From the NCBI RefSeq assembly GCF_002879855.1, contig NZ_PNYB01000006.1:213936-277935 (forward strand): 64,000 bases of DNA. Direction: 5' to 3'. Below the pieces are notes generated by a model. The model did no database searches. It was not told the origin of the DNA and saw only the letters and a program-made list of their open reading frames with translations. The stretch's first letter is position 1. Every line of letters starts with the position of its first letter. A program made the position numbers and the translations under genes. Positions 41,552 to 52,782 of the stretch are shown one piece after another. The stretch is from Trinickia soli. Its GTDB lineage: Bacteria > Pseudomonadota > Gammaproteobacteria > Burkholderiales > Burkholderiaceae.

Positions 41552-42469
41552 TTAGGCGAAAGCCGTCTGCGCATCGTAGCCGAAACCGCGCGGCGCCTGC
41601 GCCACGTCGTCAAACGTCAGCACCTCGTAGGCATCCTCATGCGCGAGCAATTCGCGCAGCAGCGCATTGTTCAGACCGTGCCCCGACTTGTAGGCCGTGT
41701 ACGACGCAAGCAGCGGATGACCGACAACGTAAAGGTCGCCGATTGCATCGAGCATCTTGTGCTTCACGAACTCGTCGTCGTAGCGCAGGCCGTCGTTGTT
41801 CAGGATCCGATACTCGTCGAGGACGATCGCGTTATCCATGCTGCCGCCACGCGCCAAGCCGAGTTCGCGCATCATTTCCACTTCATGGGCGAAGCCGAAC
41901 GTACGCGCACGCGCGATTTCCCGCACGTAGGAGGTCGTCGCAAAATCGACTTCCAATGCCTGACCGGTCTTGTCGACGGCCGGGTGACGAAAATCGATCG
42001 TGAATTTGAGCTTGAAGCCGAAATAGGGATCGAGGCGCGCGAATTTGTCGCCGTCGCGCACTTCAACCGGCTTTTTCACCTTGATGAACTTCTTCGGCGC
42101 GTTCTGCTCTTCGATGCCGGCCGACTGCATCAGGAACACGAACGAAGACGCACTGCCGTCCATGATCGGAATTTCTTCCGCGGTGACATCGACGTACAGG
42201 TTATCGATGCCCAACCCGGCGCAGGCCGACATCAAATGCTCGACGGTGGACACGCGCGCACCGTCTTTCTGCAGGACCGACGCCAGACGCGTGTCGCCGA
42301 TCGACAGCGCCGAAGCCGGAATGTCGACCGGCGTCGCCAAATCGACGCGCGAAAACACGATGCCGGTGTTCGCGGCAGCGGGGCGCAGCGTCAGCTCGAC
42401 CTTGCGCCCGGAGTGCAAGCCGATACCGACGGTTTTGACGATCGATTTGATGGTGCGTTGCTTCAACAT
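41552..42469 (-). CDS. lpxC: UDP-3-O-acyl-N-acetylglucosamine deacetylase
   Basis: 305 residues, the standard LpxC length. This zinc amidase commits UDP-sugar to lipid A synthesis. Motifs: STVEHLMSA with the first zinc His, [11 protein letters not shown], and [15 protein letters not shown] with the second His and the catalytic Asp. The start [24 protein letters not shown] is canonical. It lies downstream of ftsZ at the end of the dcw cluster, separated by 639 bp, and is followed by a strong terminator. Confidence 0.98.
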   Translation of the reverse strand: MLKQRTIKSIVKTVGIGLHSGRKVELTLRPAAANTGIVFSRVDLATPVDIPASALSIGDTRLASVLQKDGARVSTVEHLMSACAGLGIDNLYVDVTAEEIPIMDGSASSFVFLMQSAGIEEQNAPKKFIKVKKPVEVRDGDKFARLDPYFGFKLKFTIDFRHPAVDKTGQALEVDFATTSYVREIARARTFGFAHEVEMMRELGLARGGSMDNAIVLDEYRILNNDGLRYDDEFVKHKMLDAIGDLYVVGHPLLASYTAYKSGHGLNNALLRELLAHEDAYEVLTFDDVAQAPRGFGYDAQTAFA

Positions 42470-43108
42470 GGTCCTGTTCGATTGGTATTCTCAATCGGCA
42501 TTTTTAGGTTCATAGCACAGAGTATACTCCATCTCGCGAAAGCCTTCATTTCCGCGGACGTATCAATCTGTTTCCTCCGATTACGCATGAGGAATGAAGC
42601 GAGGCCGACGCCCGGAACGGAGGCATTCCCGGTCGCCGGCCCCGTAATGGACCGTCACAAAACGACGGCGCGAGCGTTGCCGGTGCGCAACACCGAAAAA
42701 CGGCGCGCGCTTCGCCTGCAAGCGACGCATATCGCTTGCCAGCTCTCATCGACGTCGCCATCGGCGCACCTTGCCCGCGGTGCGCCCGCGCCACCCTCGC
42801 TCAGCGCCGATAGCCACTCACCATCGCGCTGCCGATCGCGGCGCATCTGCTCACCGGCTCGCCCTTTGCCAACTGCGCCTGTCGCAGGCCGAAGCGACCC
42901 TGTGCGTGCGAACCGATGCGCTCGCACGCGCCGCTCCGCCCGACCTTGGACGCGCCGACAACCGATCCACCCGCGTTGTCTGAACCCTGCGGGAGACGCT
43001 GTCCGGTCGTCCGACAGGCCGAAGCCTTCTTACGCCGTTGCCGTTCATCTTGCCGTCCTTTCGTCGACGCGGCAGCGAACTGCGCCGCGCGTGACGAATG
43101 CACCGCGC
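42470..43108. other. Gap between ftsZ and lpxC with no recognised gene
   Basis: 639 bp. Several overlapping frames of 65-100 codons exist on the minus strand (for example 42801-43103), all Arg/Ser/Ala-rich without a recognised family. A palindromic AGTATACT (42521-42528) lies about 55 bp before the lpxC start and is the best -10 candidate (TATACT on the minus strand). I see nothing else I can support. Confidence 0.6.
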
Positions 43109-44314
43109 TCAGTCCGCCTGCTTACGCAAGAACGCCGGGATGTCGTACGTATCGACGCCCTTTTCCTGCAGCGCCTGCACGTGCGAAGCAGCCGTCTCGC
43201 GCGAATTACGCCATACGGCCGGCGTGTCGAACGCGCCGTAGTCGGCCGTGTTCGCATGCGACGATTGCGGAGCGTAGCCATGCTGCATCACGGGCTGATT
43301 GTCGGTGCCCGTGCGCAGCAGCGTCATCGGCGCCGCCTGCTGCTTCTTCGCCGCGCTCGCCGCCGTGCGTCCGAGCCCCGTTGCGACCACCGTCACGCGC
43401 AGCGCGTCGCCCATCGCGTCGTCGTACACGGCACCGAAAATCACCGTCGCGTCTTCGGCCGCATAGCTCTTGATCGTGTTCATCACTTCGCGCGTTTCGG
43501 ACAGACGCAGCGAGCGGCTCGACGTGATGTTCACGAGCACCCCGCGCGCGCCCGACAGATCGACGCCTTCGAGCAGCGGGCTTGCGACGGCCTGTTCGGC
43601 CGCGAGGCGCGCGCGATCGACACCGGCCACCGTGGCCGTGCCCATCATCGCCTTGCCTTGCTCGCCCATCACCGTCTTCACGTCTTCGAAGTCGACGTTC
43701 ACGAGACCGTCGACGTTGATGATTTCGGCAATGCCAGCCACTGCGTTGTTGAGAACGTCGTCTGCGCACTGGAAGCACTTGTCCATCTCGGCGTCATCGC
43801 CCATCACCTCGAACAGCTTGTCGTTCAGAACGACGATCAGCGAGTCGACGTGATCCTCCAGTTGCTGCGAACCAGCTTCCGCCACGCGCATGCGCTTGCC
43901 GCCTTCGAATTCGAACGGCTTGCTCACGACGCCGACGGTCAGAATGCCCATCTCTTTGGCGATCTGCGCGACCACGGGCGCTGCACCCGTTCCCGTGCCG
44001 CCGCCCATACCGGCCGTGATGAACACCATGTGCGCGCCACGCAGTGAATCGGCGATCCGCTCGCGCGCTTCTTCGGCCGCCGCACGTCCCATCTCGGGCT
44101 TCGCACCCGCGCCAAGGCCAGTGTTGCCGAGCTGAATCACATTCGGCGCACGCGAACGCGACAGCGCTTGCGCATCGGTGTTCATGACGACGAAATCGAC
44201 GCCCTGCACACCTTTGCTGATCATGTGCGCAACGGCATTGCCGCCCGCACCGCCAACGCCCACCACCTTGATGATGGTGCCGTTGGTTTCCGTTTCCAGC
44301 ATCTGGAATTCCAT
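43109..44314 (-). CDS. ftsZ: Cell division GTPase FtsZ
   Basis: 401 residues. The tubulin signature GGGTGTGAAPVVA, GVGGAGGNAVAHM at the N-terminus and the C-terminal peptide VDTYDIPAFLRKQAD (the FtsA/ZipA/ZapD-binding tail) are all present, with a variable linker before the tail. It polymerises into the division ring. GGAGG precedes the ATG by about 4 nt. Last gene of the dcw cluster, separated by 146 bp from ftsA. Confidence 0.98.
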   Translation of the reverse strand: MEFQMLETETNGTIIKVVGVGGAGGNAVAHMISKGVQGVDFVVMNTDAQALSRSRAPNVIQLGNTGLGAGAKPEMGRAAAEEARERIADSLRGAHMVFITAGMGGGTGTGAAPVVAQIAKEMGILTVGVVSKPFEFEGGKRMRVAEAGSQQLEDHVDSLIVVLNDKLFEVMGDDAEMDKCFQCADDVLNNAVAGIAEIINVDGLVNVDFEDVKTVMGEQGKAMMGTATVAGVDRARLAAEQAVASPLLEGVDLSGARGVLVNITSSRSLRLSETREVMNTIKSYAAEDATVIFGAVYDDAMGDALRVTVVATGLGRTAASAAKKQQAAPMTLLRTGTDNQPVMQHGYAPQSSHANTADYGAFDTPAVWRNSRETAASHVQALQEKGVDTYDIPAFLRKQAD

Positions 44315-44460
44315 ATTGCCTCCGTCAAGAAAAATCCTGCTGATCGGCGTTATTCGACGAAAGGTCGGGCAACCCTTCGTCGCACGCGAGCCGCCGGCAC
44401 CCGCGCTTTCACCGCCTGCCCGAAGCGCATTTCATCAACGCGCGTTGGGCCCGTTTGAGA

Positions 44461-45693
44461 TTAAAAATTGCCCAAAAACCAGTCTTTCATCCGCGAAAAA
44501 ACCTGCCCCATCGAACCTGCCTGCACCGCGACCTTGCGACCGCGCATCCGTTGCGACGAACCTTCGACGAGCAGCCCCATCGCCGTCGAATAGCGCGGAT
44601 TGCGCACGACGTCGGCGAGACCGCCCGCGTATTCCGGCACGCCAATACGCACCGGCTTCAAGAAAATGTCTTCGCCGAGTTCGACCATGCCCGGCATCAT
44701 CGATGCACCGCCCGTCAGAACCACACCCGAGCTCAAGAGTTCCTCGTAACCCGACTCGCGGACGACCTGATGCACGAGCGAGAACAGCTCTTCCACACGC
44801 GGCTCGATCACGGCAGCCAGCGCCTGACGCGACAGCGTGCGCGGACCGCGCTCGCCGAGGCCCGGCACTTCGATCATTTCGTCGGGATCGGCAAGCGCCT
44901 GCTTCGCAATGCCGTAGCCGACCTTGATGTCCTCGGCGTCGGGCGTCGGCGTGCGCAGCGCCATCGCGATATCGCTCGTGATCTGATCGCCCGCGATCGG
45001 AATCACGGCCGTGTGGCGAATCGCGCCTTCGCTGAAGATCGCGATATCGGTCGTGCCGCCGCCGATATCGACGAGCACGACACCGAGTTCCTTTTCGTCT
45101 TCGGTCAGCACCGCCAGCGACGACGCAAGCGGCTGCAGGATCAGGTCGTTGACTTCGAGTCCGCAGCGCCGCACGCACTTGACGATGTTCTGCGCAGCCG
45201 ACACGGCACCCGTCACGATATGCACCTTCACCTCGAGACGAATGCCGCTCATGCCGATCGGCTCGCGCACGTCTTCCTGACCGTCGATGATGAATTCCTG
45301 CGTCAGGATATGCAGCACCTGTTGATCGGTCGGGATATTGATCGCCTTGGCCGTCTCGATCACGCGCGCCACATCGGCTTGCGTCACTTCCTTATCCTTG
45401 ATCGCGACCATTCCGCTCGAATTGAAGCTGCGGATATGGCTGCCCGCGATCCCCGTGAATACATTGGTGATCTTGCAATCGGCCATCAGCTCGGCTTCTT
45501 CGAGCGCGCGCTGAATGGACTGCACCGTGGCCTCGATGTTCACCACGACGCCTTTTTTCAGACCCTTCGATTCACTTTGCCCGAGCCCGATCACTTCGTA
45601 GTGACCCTCGCCGCGCAATTCGGCGACGACCGCCACGACCTTGGCCGTGCCGATGTCCAGGGCAACCAGCAGATCCTTGTAGTCTTTACTCAT
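44461..45693 (-). CDS. ftsA: Cell division protein FtsA
   Basis: 410 residues. Actin-like fold with VALDIGTAKVVAVV, VLVDIGGGTTDIAIF and VVLTGGASMMPGM. The C-terminal GQVFSRMKDWFLGNF is the amphipathic membrane-targeting helix that tethers FtsZ to the inner membrane. It follows ftsQ by 27 bp. Confidence 0.97.
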   Translation of the reverse strand: MSKDYKDLLVALDIGTAKVVAVVAELRGEGHYEVIGLGQSESKGLKKGVVVNIEATVQSIQRALEEAELMADCKITNVFTGIAGSHIRSFNSSGMVAIKDKEVTQADVARVIETAKAINIPTDQQVLHILTQEFIIDGQEDVREPIGMSGIRLEVKVHIVTGAVSAAQNIVKCVRRCGLEVNDLILQPLASSLAVLTEDEKELGVVLVDIGGGTTDIAIFSEGAIRHTAVIPIAGDQITSDIAMALRTPTPDAEDIKVGYGIAKQALADPDEMIEVPGLGERGPRTLSRQALAAVIEPRVEELFSLVHQVVRESGYEELLSSGVVLTGGASMMPGMVELGEDIFLKPVRIGVPEYAGGLADVVRNPRYSTAMGLLVEGSSQRMRGRKVAVQAGSMGQVFSRMKDWFLGNF

Positions 45694-45720
45694 AGCGTGC
45701 TCATTGCGTGTGGTGTCTTA

Positions 45721-46482
45721 TTACTTCGCCGCGGATTTGCCCGCGGTCGCGTTGCCGATGAAGCGCATCCCCGCTGCGCGGATTGCAAAGCCGTTCGGAT
45801 AACGCAGATCTGCGTATTCGATGTCTTTGCCCCATCGAGCCGTGACCGCCTCCCACGCCGCCGTCAGTCGATGACTGCGTTCGGCAAGCGTTTGCGGATT
45901 GCGTTCACGGCCGTATTCGATCTGCGTGCCGTTCGACAGTTTCACCGTCCATGCATAGCGCGGCGAGAGCGTGACCTCGTCCGGCGATGCGCCCAGCGGC
46001 GCCAGCCACTTCTTGAAATCGAAATAGCGTGCGACGACTTCCTTCTCCGTGCCGTTCGGCCCGTCGAATGCCGGTAGATCGGCATCGAGCTCGCCCTGGT
46101 TGGCTGTGAACAACTCGCCGTCGACGCTGACGAGTTCATCGCTGCCCCAGGTGCCAAGCGGCTTGTATTCTTCGAGCGTGACGGCGAGCGCGTTCGGCCA
46201 CACGCGCCGCACGCTCGCACGGCGTACCCACGGCATCTGCTCGAACGCCTGACGTGCATTGTCGAGATCGACCGTGAAGAAGTTGCCCTTCAAATGGCCG
46301 ACGACGCTCGCGCGTACCGTCGGCGCATTGATGTGTTCGACGTCGCCGCCGATCGCGATCGCGCGCAATGCAAAGGACGGACGCTGGGTCAACCAGTACG
46401 CGCCCGCACCCAACAACACGAGCGCCAACAGCGCATAGAGCGCATTGGCAGCAAGGTTCAGTTGGCGGACGTTATTCCACAT
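45721..46482 (-). CDS. ftsQ: Cell division protein FtsQ
   Basis: 253 residues from the ATG at 46482; the in-frame TTG at 46491 would start inside the spacer. One membrane helix (about residues 14-33) is followed by the periplasmic POTRA domain (FALRAIAIGGDVEHINAPTVR) and the beta domain. It links cytoplasmic and periplasmic divisome parts with FtsB and FtsL. It follows ddlB by 9 bp. Confidence 0.95.
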   Translation of the reverse strand: MWNNVRQLNLAANALYALLALVLLGAGAYWLTQRPSFALRAIAIGGDVEHINAPTVRASVVGHLKGNFFTVDLDNARQAFEQMPWVRRASVRRVWPNALAVTLEEYKPLGTWGSDELVSVDGELFTANQGELDADLPAFDGPNGTEKEVVARYFDFKKWLAPLGASPDEVTLSPRYAWTVKLSNGTQIEYGRERNPQTLAERSHRLTAAWEAVTARWGKDIEYADLRYPNGFAIRAAGMRFIGNATAGKSAAK

Positions 46483-46491
46483 GGCTCGCAA

Positions 46492-47436
46492 TCAATCCTT
46501 TAGCGTCAGCGCCAGCACGCCGACGACGAGTTCCTGATAGCTGATGCCCACCGCACGCGCCGCCTTCGGCGGGAGCGAGTGATCGGTCATGCCCGGCGCC
46601 GTGTTCACTTCGAGGAAGTAAGCATCGCCGTTCGCGTCGAGCATGAAATCGGCGCGGCCCCAATCGGTGCAGCCGAGCACGTCGAACGCGCGCCGTGACA
46701 GCACCTTCAACCGCGCTTCTTCCTGCGCCGACAATCCGCACGGAATCAGGTACTGCGTGTCCTCGGCGATGTACTTCGCGTGGTAGTCGTAGAACTCGCC
46801 CTTAGGCACGATGCGGATGATCGGCAGGTCAAGGTCGCCCGCGACGCAGGCGGTGTACTCGCCGCCGCCCTCGATGCTTTTTTCCACGAGCACGATCTTG
46901 TCGAACTTCGCCGCTTCCTCGAGCGCGGCCGGCAATGCGTCGGCGCTTTTCACCTTGATGACCGCGACGCTCGACCCCTCGCTCGCCGGCTTGACGAACA
47001 GCGGCAGGCCGAGCTTGGCGATGATCTCGCCCGCGCGTGCGGCGTAGTCGTCGCCGCGCAGCACGGCTTCGAACGGCGGCGTCGGCACGCCCAACTGCTG
47101 CCAGACGAGCTTCGAGCGGAACTTGTCGAGTCCGAGCGCCGAACCGAGCACGCCGCTACCCGTGTAGCGAATCCCGTAGAAGTCGAGCGCGCCCTGAATC
47201 TGGCCGTTTTCACCATAGCCGCCGTGCAACGCGTTGAACGCACGCACGAAGCCTTCGTCCTTCAATGCCGACAGCGGGCGCTCGGCCGGGTCGAACGGAT
47301 GCGCGTCGATGCCGGCGTCGCGCAACGCCTTCAGCACGAGCGTGCCCGACTTCAGCGATACCTCGCGCTCGGCCGATTCCCCGCCGAAGAGGACGGCCAC
47401 TTTGCCGAAGCGTTTCGGATCGATACCCACACTCAT
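46492..47436 (-). CDS. ddlB: D-alanine--D-alanine ligase B
   Basis: 314 residues. ATP-grasp enzyme: [18 protein letters not shown] at the N-terminus, [16 protein letters not shown], and the Mg/ATP site [24 protein letters not shown]. It makes the D-Ala-D-Ala used by MurF. It starts 1 bp after the murC stop. Confidence 0.97.
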   Translation of the reverse strand: MSVGIDPKRFGKVAVLFGGESAEREVSLKSGTLVLKALRDAGIDAHPFDPAERPLSALKDEGFVRAFNALHGGYGENGQIQGALDFYGIRYTGSGVLGSALGLDKFRSKLVWQQLGVPTPPFEAVLRGDDYAARAGEIIAKLGLPLFVKPASEGSSVAVIKVKSADALPAALEEAAKFDKIVLVEKSIEGGGEYTACVAGDLDLPIIRIVPKGEFYDYHAKYIAEDTQYLIPCGLSAQEEARLKVLSRRAFDVLGCTDWGRADFMLDANGDAYFLEVNTAPGMTDHSLPPKAARAVGISYQELVVGVLALTLKD

Positions 47437-47437
47437 C

Positions 47438-48829
47438 TCACACCCTCAATTCCTGAGCCAGGCGACCCGGCACCGCGCCGATCGAGCCTGCACCCATCGT
47501 GATCACCACATCGCCGTCGCGCACGAGTGCCGACAACGCCTGCGGCACTTCGTCGACGGTCTCGACGAACGCCGGGTCCACCTTGCCCGCGGCGCGGATC
47601 GCTCGCGCGAGCGCCTGGCCGTCCGCGCCCGGGATCGCCGCCTCGCCGGCTGCATAAATGTCGGTCAGCACGAGCGCATCGACGCTCGACAGGACGCCGA
47701 CGAAATCTTCGAAGCAGTCGCGCGTCCGCGTATAGCGGTGCGGCTGAAACGCAAGCACGAGCCGCCGGTTCGGGAATGCGCCGCGTGCGGCGGCGATCGT
47801 CGCCGCCATTTCGACAGGGTGATGACCGTAGTCGTCGATCAGCGTGTAGCTGCCGCCGCCGGCCACGCGCATCTCGCCGTAGCGTTGGAAGCGCCGCCCG
47901 ACGCCCGTAAATTCGGCGAGCGCACGCTGAATGTCGGCATCGGCGATCTCCAGCTCGGTCGCGATCGCAATGGCCGCGAGCGCGTTTTGCACGTTGTGCG
48001 TGCCCGGCATGTTCAAGACGATGTCGAGCGGCGCTGCGCCTTCGCGCATTGCCGTGAAATGCATTTTGCCGTCGCGCGCGAACACGTTGACTGCGCGCAC
48101 CTGTGCATCGGGCGCAAAACCGTAGCGGATCACAGGCTTCGAAACAAACGGCAGGATCTCGCGCACGTTCGCGCAATCGACGCACAGCACCGCGATGCCG
48201 TAGAACGGCAGCCGGTGCGTGAATTCGATGAACGCCTGCTTCAGGCGCGCGAAATCGTGCCCGTAAGTGTCCATGTGATCTTCGTCGATGTTCGTGACGA
48301 CTTCGATCACGGGCAGCAGATTCAGGAACGACGCATCCGATTCGTCGGCTTCCGCGACGATGAAATCGCCCGTCCCCAGGCGGGCGTTCGCGCCGGCGCT
48401 GGTCAAGCGGCCGCCGATGACAAACGTGGGATCGAGCCCGCCCGCTGCGAGCACGCTCGCGACGAGGCTCGTCGTCGTGGTTTTGCCATGGGTGCCGGCA
48501 ATCGCGATGCCCTGCTTCAGGCGCATGAGCTCGGCAAGCATCGCAGCGCGCGGCACGATCGGCACGCGCTTGCGACGCGCCGACAGCACCTCGGGATTGT
48601 CGCTGCGCACGGCCGTCGACACGACGACGGCGTCCGCGCCTTCGATATTGGCAGCGTCATGCCCGATGGCGATCCGGGCGCCGAGCGAGGCAAGCCGGTC
48701 GGTCGACGCGCTGCGCGAGAGGTCGGAGCCGCTCACGCAATAGCCGAGCGTGACCAGCACTTCAGCGATGCCGCTCATACCAGCGCCGCCGATGCCGACG
48801 AAGTGGACGTGTTTGACGATGTGTTTCAT
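47438..48829 (-). CDS. murC: UDP-N-acetylmuramate--L-alanine ligase
   Basis: 463 residues. The ATP motif [14 protein letters not shown] and N-terminal [17 protein letters not shown] are diagnostic; [15 protein letters not shown] follows in the C-terminal domain. It adds the first amino acid of the murein stem. The start at 48829 overlaps the murG stop by ATGA; the track to 48964 is an upstream extension inside murG. mpl at the left edge is its recycling paralogue. Confidence 0.97.
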   Translation of the reverse strand: MKHIVKHVHFVGIGGAGMSGIAEVLVTLGYCVSGSDLSRSASTDRLASLGARIAIGHDAANIEGADAVVVSTAVRSDNPEVLSARRKRVPIVPRAAMLAELMRLKQGIAIAGTHGKTTTTSLVASVLAAGGLDPTFVIGGRLTSAGANARLGTGDFIVAEADESDASFLNLLPVIEVVTNIDEDHMDTYGHDFARLKQAFIEFTHRLPFYGIAVLCVDCANVREILPFVSKPVIRYGFAPDAQVRAVNVFARDGKMHFTAMREGAAPLDIVLNMPGTHNVQNALAAIAIATELEIADADIQRALAEFTGVGRRFQRYGEMRVAGGGSYTLIDDYGHHPVEMAATIAAARGAFPNRRLVLAFQPHRYTRTRDCFEDFVGVLSSVDALVLTDIYAAGEAAIPGADGQALARAIRAAGKVDPAFVETVDEVPQALSALVRDGDVVITMGAGSIGAVPGRLAQELRV

Positions 48830-49932
48830 TGCTTTCCTTCCTGGCGCGCGAGCGCCACGGCCGCGCACACCTGCGCGACGCGATCGGTGGCCTCGGGCTT
48901 GGCGAGCCGGCGCGCGCGCTCGGCCATGTCGGCGAGCGTCTCGCGCGTCTGGCTGCGCAGCCAATCCGCGAGGTTTTGGGGCGACAGATCACGTTGTTGC
49001 ACGAGCACGGCCGCATTTTCGGCAGCCAGGAAGCCCGCATTCGTGCTTTGATGATCGTCGACCGCATAAGGGAATGGGACGAACAGCGCCGCGACGCCCA
49101 CGGCAGCTACTTCGGCCACCGTCATGGCGCCCGAACGGCAGATGACGAGATCCGCGTCGCCATAGGCCGCAGCCATGTCGTCGATGAACGGCACGAGGCG
49201 CACGGATTCGCCCGGCTCGAAGCCCGCCTGCGCGTAGTTCGCGCGCAACGCTTCGATGTGCTTCGCGCCGGCTTGATGAATCACGTACGGGCGCTCGTTC
49301 GGGGCGAGCAGCGCGAGTGCGCGCGGCACGCATTCGTTGAGCGCGGCGGCGCCCAGGCTGCCGCCCACCACGAGCACGCGCAACGGACCCGTGCGCGTCG
49401 AATAGCGCACCTTCGGCTCGGCGGTGTGGCAAATCTCGTCGCGCAGCGGATTGCCGGTCCATTCGGCGCCCGGCAGCGTGTCGGGGAACGCGACGAGCAC
49501 GCGCCGCGCGAGCTTGGCCAGCACCTTGTTGGCAAGGCCGGCAACGGAGTTCTGCTCGTGCAGCACGAGCGGGCGCCCCGTCAGCACCGTCATGACGCCG
49601 GCCGGGAACGTGATATAGCCGCCCATCCCGAGCACGACGTCAGGCTGCACGCGCCGCAACACGCGCACGCTGTCGATACACGCGCGCAACAGGTTGAGCG
49701 GCAGCATCAGCTTCGTCTTCAGGCCCTTGCCGCGCAGCCCGCCAAAGCGGACATATTCGATCGGCAGGCCATGCCTGGGCACGAGTGACGCCTCCATGCC
49801 GGACGGATTGCCGAGCCACACGACGCGCCAGCCCCACGCCCGCATGCGATGGGCGACCGCGAGCCCGGGGAACACATGCCCCCCGGTGCCCCCGGCCATC
49901 ACCATCAGCGTGTGCTGCGGCGTGGTGCTCAT
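48826..49932 (-). CDS. murG: Lipid II-forming N-acetylglucosaminyltransferase MurG
   Basis: 368 residues. The first G-loop [15 protein letters not shown], the second [10 protein letters not shown], and the UDP-GlcNAc site [20 protein letters not shown] are present. It converts lipid I to lipid II on the cytoplasmic face. It overlaps ftsW and murC by 4 bp each, as ATGA. Confidence 0.97.
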   Translation of the reverse strand: MSTTPQHTLMVMAGGTGGHVFPGLAVAHRMRAWGWRVVWLGNPSGMEASLVPRHGLPIEYVRFGGLRGKGLKTKLMLPLNLLRACIDSVRVLRRVQPDVVLGMGGYITFPAGVMTVLTGRPLVLHEQNSVAGLANKVLAKLARRVLVAFPDTLPGAEWTGNPLRDEICHTAEPKVRYSTRTGPLRVLVVGGSLGAAALNECVPRALALLAPNERPYVIHQAGAKHIEALRANYAQAGFEPGESVRLVPFIDDMAAAYGDADLVICRSGAMTVAEVAAVGVAALFVPFPYAVDDHQSTNAGFLAAENAAVLVQQRDLSPQNLADWLRSQTRETLADMAERARRLAKPEATDRVAQVCAAVALARQEGKQ

Positions 49933-51209
49933 ATCTTGCCCCCCCGCATCAGCACCCGGTTCTCATAATCGACGCGCATCAATACGGCCAACGCCACGCA
50001 GTTGAGCACGATGCCCGAACCGCCATAGCTGACGAGCGGGAGTGTCAGTCCTTTGGTCGGTAAAAGGCCCAGATTGACGCCCATGTTGATGAAGGTCTGC
50101 GCACCGAACCACAAGCCGATGCCCTTGGCCATCAGGCCCGCGAACGTACGATCGAGCGCGAGCGCCTGCCGGCCGATCTCGAACGAGCGGCGCACGATCC
50201 AATAGAACAGCAGGATGACGACGAGCACACCGACAAAGCCAAGTTCCTCGCCAATCACGGCGAGAATGAAGTCGGTGTGCGCTTCAGGCAGATAGTTGAG
50301 CTTTTCGACGCTACCGCCCAGCCCGACGCCGAACCATTCACCACGGCCGAACGCGATCAGCGAGTGCGTCAGCTGATACGCTTTCCCTTGCGCGTAGCGG
50401 TCGTCCCACGGGTCGAGGTAAGCGAAGATCCGCTCGCGCCGCCACGGCGACGCCCAGACGAGCAGCGTAAATGTGCCGACGGCCGTTGCGACGAGACCAC
50501 CGAACAGCTTGCCGTTCACGCCACCGAGAAACAGCACGCCCATGGCGATCGCCGCAACCACCATGAACGCGCCCATATCGGGCTCCAGCAGCAACAGCGC
50601 ACCGACGACGCCGACGGCAAAGCCCATCGGCAAAAAGCCTTTGGCGAAACTCTGCATGTATTCCTGTTTGCGCACTGTGTAGTTCGCAGCGTAGATCGTC
50701 ACGGCGAGCTTCATGATTTCCGACGGCTGCATGTTCATGAGCCCGAGCGAAATCCAGCGGCGCGCGCCGTTCACGCCTTTACCGATATGCGGAATCAGCA
50801 CGACGACGAGCGCGGCGAGTGCGAGCAGAAACAGCTTCGGCGCGTATTTGTCCCAGACGGAAACGGGGATGCGGAACGTCACGATCGCGACGACCATCGC
50901 CACGGCCAGCGAAATCACATGGCGCAACAGAAATGCGTACGAGCGATAGGCCGCGTACTTCGGCGAATCGGGCATGGCGATCGACGCCGAGTACACCATC
51001 ACGACACCGAGCGCCAGCAGCGCAATGACGACCCAGAGCAGCGCGTGATCGTAGTCGAGCATGCGCGAGCGCGTGGGCCGCATGCCGCTGACGGCGCTGG
51101 CCAGCCCGCCCAGGCCCGACGCCGCCGCGCCGGCCATCTTCGACGATTTGCCGCCCGCTGCCTGTCGTTGCGGCATCAGTCGCGAACCAAGGCGATCGGT
51201 CCAGCTCAT
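49929..51209 (-). CDS. ftsW: Lipid II polymerase of the divisome, FtsW (SEDS)
   Basis: 426 residues with about ten membrane helices. SEDS signatures include [17 protein letters not shown] and [15 protein letters not shown]. It polymerises glycan strands together with FtsI. An N-terminal cytoplasmic tail of about 45 residues precedes the first helix. It overlaps murD and murG by 4 bp each. Confidence 0.97.
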   Translation of the reverse strand: MSWTDRLGSRLMPQRQAAGGKSSKMAGAAASGLGGLASAVSGMRPTRSRMLDYDHALLWVVIALLALGVVMVYSASIAMPDSPKYAAYRSYAFLLRHVISLAVAMVVAIVTFRIPVSVWDKYAPKLFLLALAALVVVLIPHIGKGVNGARRWISLGLMNMQPSEIMKLAVTIYAANYTVRKQEYMQSFAKGFLPMGFAVGVVGALLLLEPDMGAFMVVAAIAMGVLFLGGVNGKLFGGLVATAVGTFTLLVWASPWRRERIFAYLDPWDDRYAQGKAYQLTHSLIAFGRGEWFGVGLGGSVEKLNYLPEAHTDFILAVIGEELGFVGVLVVILLFYWIVRRSFEIGRQALALDRTFAGLMAKGIGLWFGAQTFINMGVNLGLLPTKGLTLPLVSYGGSGIVLNCVALAVLMRVDYENRVLMRGGKI

Positions 51210-52738
51210 AGCATCGTCCCCCGCTCGGCCGCGATCTCTTCAACCGCGCTGCGAAACACGGCCGCTCGATGCGCGTAGTTGTCGAACATATCGAAACTCG
51301 CGCAGGCCGGGGAAAGCAGCACCGCATCGCCCGGTTGCGCGAGTGCGCAGGCAGCACGTGTCGCTGCCTCGAGCGTCGGCTGATCGACGAGCGGCACGCC
51401 GGTGTCAGCCAGCGCCTCGCGAATGCGCGGAGCGTCGCGACCGATCAGCATGACGGCACGACACCAACGTGCCGCCGGCCGGGCGAGCGGCGCGAAGTCC
51501 TGCCCCTTGCCGTCGCCGCCTGCGATCAGCACGACGCGCTGGGCCAATCCGTCGAGCGCGGCGACTGTCGCGCCAACGTTCGTTCCCTTGCTGTCGTCGA
51601 CGTAGTCGACGCCGTCGATCGCTGCGATCGACTCGACGCGATGCGGCTCGCCGCGGTACTCGCGCAGCCCGTGCAGCAGCGGCGCCGCGGGCAATCCAAT
51701 CGCGCGCGCCAGCGCCAATGCGGCGACCGCGTTGGCCGCGTTATGCAAGCCGCGAATGCGCAAGGCGTCGGCCGGCATCAAGCGCGTCAACGCAAGATCG
51801 GCCGGCGCGGCCGCGTCCTGCTTGCGGCGGCGCGGGCTCGTCGTTTCGTCGGCGGGCTCGCGCTCGCGCGCCTGCACGAGCCAGTTGATGCCGTTCTCGC
51901 GCACGATGCCGTAATCGCCAAGGCGCGTGGGCTCGTTCAGCCCGAATGTGACGTATGGCGCTTTCGTTTCTGCCTGCCCGTCCGAACCCGGCACGAGTGA
52001 CATCGTTCGCGCATCGTCGCGGTTCAGCACGCGCACCGTGCCCGGTCCGAAGATGCGGCCTTTGGCGGCGGCGTAGGCGTCAAATCCGCCGTGCCAATCC
52101 AGATGGTCTTGAGTGATGTTGAGCACAGCCGCGGCATCCGGCGCGAACGTGCGCGCCGTTTCGAGCTGGAAGCTCGACAGTTCGAGCACCCAGATGTCGG
52201 GCAGCGCGGTTGCGTCGATCGCATCCATCAGCCGATCGAGCATCGTCGGGCTGATATTGCCGGCGACCGCCACCTTTTTGCCGGCTCGCTCACAAAGCTG
52301 ACCGGCCATGCTCGTCGTGGTCGTCTTGCCGTTCGTGCCGGTGATCGCAATGACTTTCGGCGCGTAGCCGCTTTCACCCAGATGGGCAAGCGCGCGCGCG
52401 AAGAACTCGACTTCGCCCCAAACCGGAATGCCGAGCTCCTGCGCACCGGCAATCAACGGCGCCAGGTCTTGCGCCAGCGGCGACAGACCCGGGCTCAGGG
52501 CGACGAGTTCGACGCCGCCATCGAGCAAAGCCGGCGAGAAAGGACCGCCGACGAACCCGGCGTCGATGTCGTGCTGCGCCAGGGCCGACAGCTTCGGCGG
52601 CGCCTCGCGCGTATCGGCGATGCGCAAGCGGCACCCCTGGCGTGCACACCAGCGCGCCATCGCAAGGCCCGATTCACCGAGCCCCAGCACGAGCACCATC
52701 GGCTTTTGCCGATCTCCAAACATCTCGCCGAACATCAC
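51206..52738 (-). CDS. murD: UDP-N-acetylmuramoylalanine--D-glutamate ligase
   Basis: 510 residues, longer than the E. coli enzyme (438). ATP motif [18 protein letters not shown]-terminal [15 protein letters not shown] hydrophilic insertion around residues 285-315 ([16 protein letters not shown]) accounts for much of the extra length. Starts at 52738 or 52723 (MMFGEMFG...) are both in frame. It overlaps ftsW by 4 bp. Confidence 0.95.
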   Translation of the reverse strand: MMFGEMFGDRQKPMVLVLGLGESGLAMARWCARQGCRLRIADTREAPPKLSALAQHDIDAGFVGGPFSPALLDGGVELVALSPGLSPLAQDLAPLIAGAQELGIPVWGEVEFFARALAHLGESGYAPKVIAITGTNGKTTTTSMAGQLCERAGKKVAVAGNISPTMLDRLMDAIDATALPDIWVLELSSFQLETARTFAPDAAAVLNITQDHLDWHGGFDAYAAAKGRIFGPGTVRVLNRDDARTMSLVPGSDGQAETKAPYVTFGLNEPTRLGDYGIVRENGINWLVQAREREPADETTSPRRRKQDAAAPADLALTRLMPADALRIRGLHNAANAVAALALARAIGLPAAPLLHGLREYRGEPHRVESIAAIDGVDYVDDSKGTNVGATVAALDGLAQRVVLIAGGDGKGQDFAPLARPAARWCRAVMLIGRDAPRIREALADTGVPLVDQPTLEAATRAACALAQPGDAVLLSPACASFDMFDNYAHRAAVFRSAVEEIAAERGTML

Positions 52739-52782
52739 TTGCTTTCCCTTATTCCCGTGTATTTGCGTGGCACATCAGCCGA

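Noticed and set aside
42801..43103. Minus-strand frame of 100 codons in the ftsZ-lpxC gap
   Set aside because: Ser/Arg/Gly-rich, no ribosome site or domain recognised; a chance frame in GC-rich DNA is more likely.
41531..44047. Plus-strand open frame of 838 codons spanning lpxC, the gap and ftsZ
   Set aside because: Antisense to two clearly conserved genes; amino acid composition is Arg/Ala/Val-biased and has no recognised domain.
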